Below, one piece after another: positions 7,005 to 12,007 of a DNA stretch of 12,007 nt. Both the position numbers and the translations under genes were made by a program. Numbering within the stretch: the first letter of the stretch is position 1; each line of letters opens with the position of its first letter. The stretch is from Hallerella sp964501065 (GTDB lineage: Bacteria > Fibrobacterota > Fibrobacteria > Fibrobacterales > Fibrobacteraceae): contig CAZCRF010000068.1 in the NCBI GenBank assembly GCA_964501065.1, positions 1 to 12,007 of the forward strand, given 5' to 3'. The notes below the pieces were generated by a model. That model worked only from the letters and a program-made list of their open reading frames with translations. It was not told where the DNA came from and searched no databases.

Positions 7005-7871
7005 ATGAAATCCATCCGCCTAGCGATTCTCCAAGGGAAATGGCTCGGCACCGTTCCGAAGACCATGGAATGGTATGCCGCCGAAGCCCGCAAATTGAAA
7101 GATTCCAAGCCCGACCTCCTCGTCCTGCCGGAGCTTTGCCACACGCCGTACTTCCCCATCGAAGAGGGCGAATCCGGCTTCGACTTCGCGATTGAAAAGG
7201 ATTCGAGCCTGGTTTCCGAATGGCGAGAAATCGCCAAAGAGCTCCAGAGCGTCGTCGTCTTCCCGTTCTTCGAAAAGCGCGCGAGGGGCATCTATTACAA
7301 CAGCGCCTGCGTTTTCGAGCGCGACGGGCAAATCGCCGGACTTTACCGAAAAAGCCACATTCCCGACGATCCGGGATTTTACGAGAAGTATTATTTCGCA
7401 CCGGGCGACACGGGCTTCGCACCCGTGCAGACTTCGGCGGGGAGAATCGGCGTACTCATCTGCTGGGACCAATGGTTTCCCGAGGCCGCGCGAATCGAAG
7501 CCATCAAGGGCGCGGACATTTTGGTCTACCCCACCGCCATCGGATGGGACAGAAAGGAGCCGCAGTCGCTCTACGGACGGCAAAAGGACAGCTGGATGAC
7601 CGTCATGCGGGGACATGCGATAGCCAATCGCCTCTTCGTCGCCGCCGCGAACCGCATCGGGACAGAAGGCGACTTGACCTTCTGGGGGCACTCCTTCGTC
7701 GCCGCCCCGGACGGATTCGTCCTCTCCGATTTGGGACAGGATTTCACCGGCTCCGAAATCTCGGAACTGCAACTTTCCGAAATCGAGTACAACCGCCGCT
7801 GGTGGCCGCACTTCCGCGACCGCCGCACGGATCTTTACAAGGACATCCTCAAATCCTGGGACACGCCATGA
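7005..7871 (+). CDS. aguB: N-carbamoylputrescine amidohydrolase
   Basis: A 288-residue nitrilase-superfamily enzyme that hydrolyses N-carbamoylputrescine to putrescine, CO2 and ammonia, the last step of the agmatine route. The catalytic triad is visible: Glu43 (LPELC), Lys116 (YRKSHIP) and Cys153 (LICWDQWFPE). The HIPDDPGFYEKYYFAPGD and YPTAIGWD segments are characteristic of this subgroup and separate it from other nitrilases. The length is normal. ATG at 7005 gives the standard N-terminus (MKSIRLAILQG). An in-frame ATG at 6984 would add seven residues and cannot be excluded. The stop overlaps the start of aguA by 4 nt (ATGA), so both products are made together. Arginine decarboxylase, the source of agmatine, is not in the window. 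Confidence 0.93.
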   Translation: MKSIRLAILQGKWLGTVPKTMEWYAAEARKLKDSKPDLLVLPELCHTPYFPIEEGESGFDFAIEKDSSLVSEWREIAKELQSVVVFPFFEKRARGIYYNSACVFERDGQIAGLYRKSHIPDDPGFYEKYYFAPGDTGFAPVQTSAGRIGVLICWDQWFPEAARIEAIKGADILVYPTAIGWDRKEPQSLYGRQKDSWMTVMRGHAIANRLFVAAANRIGTEGDLTFWGHSFVAAPDGFVLSDLGQDFTGSEISELQLSEIEYNRRWWPHFRDRRTDLYKDILKSWDTP

Positions 7872-8890
7872 CTTTCCACCTGCCCGCCGAATGGGAAAAT
7901 CAAAAGGCCGTCTGGCTCTCCTTTCCGCACAATGCGCAGAACTGGCGCGGAAAAAATCGGGAAAGGATTTTCGACTTTTACCTGGAACTGATTGAAATCT
8001 GCTCCCGGTTCGAGCCGGTGAACGTGCTGGTGGAAAAGGACTTCGCCCTCCCCGAAACCGCCGAAAGGATTTTCGACAAGTCGCCGTTCAAGCCGCAGTT
8101 CATCCCCATCGAAACGGATGACGTCTGGATTCGCGACTACGGGCCGTTTTTCGTTTACGGGGACGACGGAAAAGAGCGCATCTTCAAATTCGGCTTCAAC
8201 GCCTGGGGGCGGAAATTTCCCCCATGGAATCTCGACGAAAAGATTCCCTTCGAAATCGCCCAGAGAGAGAATCTCCCCGTCGAAGAATCCCCGTATATTT
8301 TTGAAGGCGGTGCGATAGAAGTCAACGGGGACGGACTCGGCATCACGACTCATCCCTGTCTCACGGGCAATAACCGCAACCCGGAACGGGAACGGGAGAA
8401 CGTCGAAGCGGCCATCAAAGAAGCCCTCGGCTTAAAGGATTTACTAGTCCTGCCGCAAGGCCTCGCCGGAGACCACACGGACGGCCACATCGACAACGCG
8501 GCGCGATTCATCTCCAAGACGCGAGTCGCCGTCGCCTGGGAAAGCGACCGCAACAGCCCAAACTTCCCCGCGCTTTCCCGAAACAAGCTCCTGATTGAAG
8601 CGTGGCTGCAAAAGCATTACGGGGAAAGGGCCGTGGTGGACGCTGTCCAAATTCCGACGCAAAAACGCCTCGGGCGCGGGACACTCCCGGCGTCCTACAT
8701 GAACTTCATCTTCTTGAACGGGGCGATTGTCTTCCCCAAATACGAAAAGGGCTTCGACGAAAAAGCCGAAGCGTATTTCAAATCCGCATTCCCGGACCGC
8801 CAAGTGGTGGGCATCGACGCGACGTCCGTCATCCGGCAAGGCGGGAGCTTGCACTGCATCAGCAAGCAGGAAGGCGAAAATCCCGGATGA
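7868..8890 (+). CDS. aguA: Agmatine deiminase
   Basis: A 340-residue cytosolic enzyme of the porphyromonas-type peptidyl-arginine deiminase family, which converts agmatine to N-carbamoylputrescine and ammonia. Motifs in order are DDVWIRDYGP (84-93), FEGGAIEVNG (145-154), DHTDGHIDN (202-210, catalytic His) and the nucleophile loop RQGGSLHCIS with Cys330. The length fits the agmatine-specific group, as does the lack of a signal peptide; secreted peptidyl-arginine deiminases carry one. The ATG overlaps the aguB stop by 4 nt and has GGGA 6 nt upstream. The last codons and the stop lie inside the stem-loop of the downstream terminator. Neighbouring aguB makes the pathway assignment strong. Confidence 0.94.
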   Translation: MTFHLPAEWENQKAVWLSFPHNAQNWRGKNRERIFDFYLELIEICSRFEPVNVLVEKDFALPETAERIFDKSPFKPQFIPIETDDVWIRDYGPFFVYGDDGKERIFKFGFNAWGRKFPPWNLDEKIPFEIAQRENLPVEESPYIFEGGAIEVNGDGLGITTHPCLTGNNRNPERERENVEAAIKEALGLKDLLVLPQGLAGDHTDGHIDNAARFISKTRVAVAWESDRNSPNFPALSRNKLLIEAWLQKHYGERAVVDAVQIPTQKRLGRGTLPASYMNFIFLNGAIVFPKYEKGFDEKAEAYFKSAFPDRQVVGIDATSVIRQGGSLHCISKQEGENPG

Positions 8891-8904
8891 CCGGGATTTT
8901 TTTT
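8877..8904 (+). terminator. Bidirectional intrinsic terminator shared by aguA and purB
   Basis: The 10-bp stem AAAATCCCGG (8877-8886) pairs with CCGGGATTTT (8891-8900) around loop ATGA, and T continues to 8904 (eight T in all). On the minus strand the same stem is followed by four T, so it can also stop purB transcription, more weakly. The loop contains the aguA stop codon, and the T-run touches the purB stop codon. Confidence 0.85.
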
Positions 8905-10345
8905 ACACCTTCAATTCGCCGGCATCCAGATTGTCCCAATCCGGGACGGCTTCAATCGCCGGACGGACTTCCTCTCCGATGAATTTCACGACCTGACCCG
9001 GGGCGCGTCCCACGAACTTTTTCAAGTCGAGAATTTCGGAGAGCTTCCCCTCGTCGATCCCGAGGGCGCGGAATTTCGGATTTCCCAAAATGCGGCAGAG
9101 CAGGTCGTTGTCCTTTCCCTCCTCCTTCACGACCTTCCCCGCTTCCATGCTCATCACGCGGATTTCTTCATGGAGTTCCTGACGGTCGCCGCCGCGTTTC
9201 ACGCCTTCCATGATGATGTTTTCCGTCGCCATGAACGGCAGCTCGGCCATGATGCGCTTTTCGATGACCTTCGGGTAGACGACAAGTCCCGACGTGACGT
9301 TTTCCGCAATGATGAGCATCGCATCCAACGCGAGGAACGCTTCCGGAATCGCGAGCCGCTTGTTCGCGCTGTCGTCCAAGGTGCGTTCGAACCACTGGGT
9401 CGCCTGGGTGAAGGCGGTGCTGTTCACCTGGGCCATCACGAATCGGGCGAGCGAGCAGATGCGTTCGCAGCGCATCGGGTTCCGCTTGTAGGCCATGGCG
9501 CTAGAACCGATTTGCGTCTTTTCGAACGGCTCCTCCACTTCCTTGTTTCCCTGCATCAAACGCATGTCCGTGGCGAACTTGTGGAGGCTTTGCGCCACGG
9601 AACAGAGAGTCTGGTTCATGCGGTTGTCCCACTTGCGCGTGTAAGTCTGCCCGGTGATTGTCAAGACGCGCTGGAATCCGGCCTTTTCCGTCACGCGGCG
9701 GTCGAGTTCAAGAATCTTTTCCTCGTCGCCGTTGAAAAGGTCCATGAAGCTGGCCTGCGTCCCGGTCGTCCCCTTCACCCCGCGGAACGGCAAGACTTGG
9801 AGCAAGAAGTTCACCTCTTCCAAATCAATCAGCAGATCCTGCAGCCAGAGGCAGGCGCGCTTGCCGACAGTCGTGAGCTGGGCCGCTTGGAAATGCGTCG
9901 CACCGAGCTGCGGCATGTCCTTGTATTCCATGGCGAACTTCGAAAGCCTGTCCATGACGCGGCAAAGGCGTTTCCGCACAAGGAGCAAGCCCTGTTTCAT
10001 CTGAATCAAGTCGGTGTTGTCGCCGACATAGGCGGAAGTCGCCCCCAAGTGGATAATCCCCTTCGCCTTCGGGCATTGGACCCCATAGGCATAGACGTGG
10101 CTCATCACGTCGTGACGGCGACGCTTTTCCTCCGCTTCGGCGACGTCGAAATTGATGTCCGTCGCATGGGCCTTGAGTTCATCGACCTGTTCCTGCGTGA
10201 TGTTCAGCCCCAATTCCATTTCCGATTCCGCCAAATAAATCCACAGTTTTCGCCAAGTCTGAAACTTGTATTGAGGGCTGAAGATGTAGCTCATCTCCTT
10301 CGAGGCATAGCGTTGAATCAAGGGGCTTTCGAATTGGTCGCGCAT
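8903..10345 (-). CDS. purB: Adenylosuccinate lyase
   Basis: A 480-residue cytosolic enzyme of the fumarase/aspartase superfamily. It acts twice in purine synthesis: SAICAR to AICAR plus fumarate, and adenylosuccinate to AMP plus fumarate. The whole chain resembles the long, eukaryote-like PurB type: SPLIQRYASKEM at the N-terminus, RRRHDVMSHV (His78), HLGATSAYVGDNTDLI, GATHFQAAQLTTVGKR (His151), RGVKGTTGTQASF, the mobile signature loop QIGSSAMAYKRNP (278-290, nucleophile Ser281 or Ser282) and FMATENIIMEGVKRGG near the C-terminus. Two positions that are Pro in the human protein (HFQPAQ and SAMPYKRNP) are Ala here. ATG at 10345 has AAAGGA 6 nt upstream. It follows mtgA after 23 nt without a terminator and probably shares its transcript. 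Confidence 0.96.
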   Translation of the reverse strand: MRDQFESPLIQRYASKEMSYIFSPQYKFQTWRKLWIYLAESEMELGLNITQEQVDELKAHATDINFDVAEAEEKRRRHDVMSHVYAYGVQCPKAKGIIHLGATSAYVGDNTDLIQMKQGLLLVRKRLCRVMDRLSKFAMEYKDMPQLGATHFQAAQLTTVGKRACLWLQDLLIDLEEVNFLLQVLPFRGVKGTTGTQASFMDLFNGDEEKILELDRRVTEKAGFQRVLTITGQTYTRKWDNRMNQTLCSVAQSLHKFATDMRLMQGNKEVEEPFEKTQIGSSAMAYKRNPMRCERICSLARFVMAQVNSTAFTQATQWFERTLDDSANKRLAIPEAFLALDAMLIIAENVTSGLVVYPKVIEKRIMAELPFMATENIIMEGVKRGGDRQELHEEIRVMSMEAGKVVKEEGKDNDLLCRILGNPKFRALGIDEGKLSEILDLKKFVGRAPGQVVKFIGEEVRPAIEAVPDWDNLDAGELKV

Positions 10346-10368
10346 GACGATTCCTTTGTTTGAAGTGA

Positions 10369-11268
10369 CTATTCCGCAACGTCTGCGAGGGCATCCGCAT
10401 CGGACGTGTCGGGTTTTGCGTTCAACGCCTTCAGGCTGTCGACCTTCAGGCTGTCGCGCTTGGGGAACATATTTTGATAAATGACGGCTCTCCGGCTGGT
10501 CATGAACCTTCCGTAACGGCTGTTCGGGCTGTGCTTGCCGGGGCTTGCCAAGACCGCAGCCATGTTGATGGATTGATCCAAAGTCAATTTGTAAGCGCTC
10601 TTCCCGAAATATTCACGGCTGGCCGCTTCGCAGCCGAAGATATTGCTCCCCCACTGCGCATAATTCAGGTAGAGTTCCAGGATTCTATCCTTGCCCAACA
10701 TCTTTTCCATGAGAAGGGCATATGCCAACTCCTTGAATTTGCGTTCCCAGGAACGCTCCCCGGAAAGAAAGAGGTTCTTCGCCAGCTGCTGGGTGATGGT
10801 GCTCCCGCCGAATTTCGTCTTCCCATAATAGCGATTTGCATCCAAGGCTTCCGCAATGGCGCGCACGTCGAATCCCGGATGATAATAAAAGCCGGCGTCT
10901 TCACTCGCGATGACCGCCTTCCGCAGATAAGGGCTGATACTGTCCAACGGGACGAATCGGTGCTTCAACTGTACGGACGGGTTCGAATCGACCAAGGCTT
11001 CCATATAACGGCTCTTTTCCGGATTCGAATACTCGAGCTGCTTCACGTTGTCGTAAATCGCATAACCGTAATCGAACGCCTTGTACAGGAGAACGGAAAC
11101 GGCGACAGTGAAAGCGATGGCGTAGAGAGTCAAGGCCAAGAAAGCCAGACGGACAATCCGATTCAACCCCCAGTAGACCCATTTCAAAACGGAAATGACC
11201 ACCTGAATTCCCTTCGGCATCGCCCGCACGCGTTTTCTCAGGGAGCGCTTCAACAAGATTCTGTTCAC
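10369..11268 (-). CDS. mtgA: Monofunctional peptidoglycan glycosyltransferase (GT51)
   Basis: A 299-residue inner-membrane enzyme that polymerises lipid II into glycan strands. After a basic N-terminus, a single membrane helix spans residues about 40-62. The GT51 motifs are complete: EDAGFYYHPGFD (catalytic Glu123), GGSTITQQLAKNLFL (154-168), RKFKELAYALLMEK (second Glu, Glu180), and RILELYLNYAQWG (195-207). No transpeptidase domain follows, so it is monofunctional. The last 30 residues are a polar tail with a short DSLK repeat and are not conserved in the family. The start is GTG at 11268. It lacks a Shine-Dalgarno, but a TATATT box ends 6 nt upstream. ATG at 11220 (residue 16) is an alternative that keeps the helix. 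It heads the mtgA-purB transcript. Confidence 0.93.
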   Translation of the reverse strand: MNRILLKRSLRKRVRAMPKGIQVVISVLKWVYWGLNRIVRLAFLALTLYAIAFTVAVSVLLYKAFDYGYAIYDNVKQLEYSNPEKSRYMEALVDSNPSVQLKHRFVPLDSISPYLRKAVIASEDAGFYYHPGFDVRAIAEALDANRYYGKTKFGGSTITQQLAKNLFLSGERSWERKFKELAYALLMEKMLGKDRILELYLNYAQWGSNIFGCEAASREYFGKSAYKLTLDQSINMAAVLASPGKHSPNSRYGRFMTSRRAVIYQNMFPKRDSLKVDSLKALNAKPDTSDADALADVAE

Positions 11269-11274
11269 AGGAAT

Positions 11275-11295
11275 AATATAGCAAAGAATCTTTGC
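11275..11295 (-). promoter_or_regulatory. Putative mtgA promoter with operator-like palindrome
   Basis: On the minus strand, TATATT (11280-11275) ends 6 nt before the GTG and would start transcription at or beside it. Directly upstream lies a perfect 15-bp palindrome (11281-11295), two 7-bp arms GCAAAGA/TCTTTGC around one base, filling most of the -10/-35 spacer. That placement suits a repressor site. No -35 box is recognisable. Both calls rest on position and symmetry only. Confidence 0.45.
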
Positions 11296-11312
11296 AGCGC
11301 GAATCGCGACAA

Positions 11313-11389
11313 GGGATTAGTGGCTTGGAGTCAGGGGGGAGTGAGCTGTTGGCGGAGCTGAGAGCTTAGTGTTTAGAACTTAGAGGGCT
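11313..11389 (-). repeat. Degenerate heptamer tandem array, right array 1
   Basis: Eleven 7-nt units run without a phase break. On + they include GGGATTA, GTGGCTT, GGAGTCA, GAGCTGA, GAGCTTA, GTGTTTA and GAACTTA, which is the complement of the left-hand CTAAY type. Three units in the middle are strongly diverged (GGGGGGA, GTGAGCT, GTTGGCG) but keep the register. Read towards mtgA, the strand carrying CTAAC is the sense strand, the same relation as at the symporter gene. Confidence 0.7.
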
Positions 11390-11526
11390 GTAAATCGAAC
11401 GGGCGTCATGCTGCATGAGCGACAGGATGTATGATGGGCTCATGACCAACGGGAATAAGGCCCGGAACATGCGAATGAAATAGCCAACGAAGAGAATGAA
11501 GTCGCGAACGTGCGTATAACATAGCT

Positions 11527-11589
11527 AGCGACCCGCCCGCCCTGCCGGCAGGCGGGCGAACGGCAGGAGCGAAACATCTCTTTGCTGTT
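11527..11589 (-). repeat. R1 GC-rich hairpin repeat, right copy
   Basis: The inverted partner of 23-85, with 58 of 63 positions identical on the opposite strand. The core here is the perfect palindrome CCTGCCGGCAGG flanked by further GC-rich complementary arms, so the hairpin is kept although the loop bases differ. Retention of the fold despite substitutions suggests that structure matters, though two copies are weak evidence. Confidence 0.75.
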
Positions 11590-11683
11590 CCTGGATTCGT
11601 CCGCAACAGCATCCCTCCGAACTTTGAGCCGACGAAACAGCAAACAGACCATTTTGCGATCAAATAGTCCATTTCTCCGTAAC

Positions 11684-11699
11684 CACCGTATGGTGGTAA
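11684..11699. repeat. Small perfect inverted repeat
   Basis: ACCACC and GGTGGT face each other around GTAT. The arms cannot be extended, and no T-run follows. The role is unknown. Confidence 0.4.
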
Positions 11700-11726
11700 A
11701 GCAATTCTCGTCGAACTTAGGCCGTG

Positions 11727-11768
11727 GATATTAGGGATTAGGGGTCAGAGGCTAGGGGCTAGTGGGGA
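11727..11768 (-). repeat. Degenerate heptamer tandem array, right array 2
   Basis: Six in-phase units on +: GATATTA, GGGATTA, GGGGTCA, GAGGCTA, GGGGCTA and GTGGGGA. This is the complement of the left-hand unit type. It merges into R2 exactly as left array 2 merges with the left R2 copy. Confidence 0.7.
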
Positions 11769-11804
11769 AAGTCGCTTGCGCAAAGGAAAGAGCGTCAGCA
11801 CGAC
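11744..11804 (+). repeat. R2 dispersed repeat, right copy
   Basis: The inverted partner of 327-387, with 57 of 61 positions identical and all differences transitions. It includes three heptamer units at its left end and the TTGCGCAA palindrome. The similarity fades quickly beyond 11804. Confidence 0.75.
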
Positions 11805-11866
11805 CCATGCGAGCTTCTGGGGAGAACCGTCACGACGCGAGACACACCGTTTCCTAGTTGGATAGT

Positions 11867-11910
11867 AAGGCTTACGCAAAAAGAACTCGTCAGCACGAAC
11901 CGCGCGGTGG
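11867..11910 (+). repeat. Diverged R2-like copy
   Basis: A weaker direct copy of the R2 core lies about 100 bp downstream of the right R2. It keeps the order GCTTACGCAAAAAG, then CGTCAGCACGA, then CGCGCGG, matching the R2 pieces GCTTGCGCAAAGG, CGTCAGCACGA and the flank ATGCGAG. The boundaries are approximate. Confidence 0.45.
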
Positions 11911-11947
11911 ACACCGCCCGTGCCTCGGGAAAACCATCCTCGTTAAA

Positions 11948-11998
11948 CCTAAGCGTGGCCTTAGGCTCGTTGTTCTAAGCCGCTGAAGCGGCAAGAAC
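11948..11998 (+). other. Two consecutive stem-loops near the right edge
   Basis: The first is CCTAAG (11948-11953) pairing with CTTAGG (11960-11965). The second has an outer stem GTTCT/AGAAC (11972-11976 with 11994-11998) enclosing GCCGC/GCGGC with loop TGAA (11979-11992). There is no T-run, so they are not intrinsic terminators. They could belong to a structured RNA or another extragenic palindrome whose remainder is outside the window. Confidence 0.4.
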
Positions 11999-12007
11999 AT
12001 CGGTCTA

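Larger units (their letters stand above)
11269..12007. other. Non-coding, repeat-rich region upstream of mtgA
   Basis: No supported gene lies here. The open frame at 11406-11672 on the minus strand crosses the R1 hairpin and has no recognised domain or ribosome site. The region holds the mtgA promoter, an eleven-unit heptamer array (11313-11389), an unassigned stretch (about 11390-11526) with a small CATGC/GCATG palindrome, R1 (11527-11589), an isolated hairpin (ACCACC/GGTGGT, 11684-11699), a second heptamer array (11727-11768), R2 (11744-11804), a diverged R2-like copy (11867-11910) and two consecutive hairpins near the right edge. Confidence 0.65.

Noticed and set aside
9170..10363. Long + strand open frame (397 codons) opposite purB
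   Set aside because: It is antisense to a fully conserved enzyme gene, has no ribosome site and its His/Arg-rich product has no recognisable domain. It is a composition-driven shadow.
23..11589. Composite transposon bounded by the inverted R1/R2 repeats
   Set aside because: No transposase or recombinase lies between them, the contents are housekeeping genes, and the order of R1 and R2 is not mirrored as expected of a single pair of ends.
11406..11672. 88-codon minus-strand open frame
   Set aside because: It crosses the R1 hairpin repeat, has no ribosome site and no domain. Repeat translation explains it.

Overview
The window looks like the chromosome of a Gram-negative bacterium of the Fibrobacterota or a close FCB-superphylum relative. 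Clues are a DUF4421-type outer-membrane barrel, a lipoprotein with an AlgX/AlgJ-like domain, a eukaryote-like long PurB, promoter-like TAnnTT(T) boxes resembling the Bacteroidota -7 element, and intergenic DNA full of degenerate CTAAC-type heptamers. The lineage call is an inference from protein style and intergenic texture, not a database match. All eight protein-coding genes look intact, and no rRNA, tRNA, CRISPR array or transposase was found.

Layout. Positions 1-458 are non-coding and repeat-rich: a GC-rich hairpin repeat (R1), two heptamer arrays and a second dispersed repeat (R2). A sodium:alanine/glycine symporter (AGCS family) follows at 459-1889 on +. Facing it tail-to-tail is a minus-strand block at 6946-1896: an SGNH/AlgX-like lipoprotein, a membrane-anchored transglutaminase/SirB1-like protein, and a GT-C-like polytopic membrane protein. 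These three overlap by 11 and 4 nt. A DUF4421-like beta-barrel follows after 62 nt, with its own apparent promoter carrying a nine-base homopolymer tract. Divergent from this block on + is the putrescine operon aguB-aguA (7005-8890), ending in a terminator shared with the convergent mtgA-purB operon (11268-8903, minus). Positions 11269-12007 are again non-coding, with two more heptamer arrays and R1 and R2 copies in the opposite orientation.

How the genes fit together. aguB and aguA convert agmatine to putrescine in two steps. mtgA makes glycan strands in the periplasm and is co-transcribed with the purine gene purB. The four-gene minus-strand block is the least understood part. Its members are predicted to sit in the inner membrane, periplasm and outer membrane, and they combine a lipid-linked-sugar-type glycosyltransferase, an acyl-esterase/acyltransferase-type lipoprotein, a cysteine-protease-fold protein and an outer-membrane barrel. 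I infer a cell-envelope glycan or surface-modification function, but no substrate can be read from sequence.

The most unusual signals are non-coding: phase-locked heptamer arrays at both ends oriented the same way relative to the nearest gene start, R1 and R2 as inverted pairs differing only by transitions, a poly-G tract inside a predicted promoter spacer, and three gene starts whose -10 box lies only 6-8 nt upstream, suggesting leaderless mRNAs.
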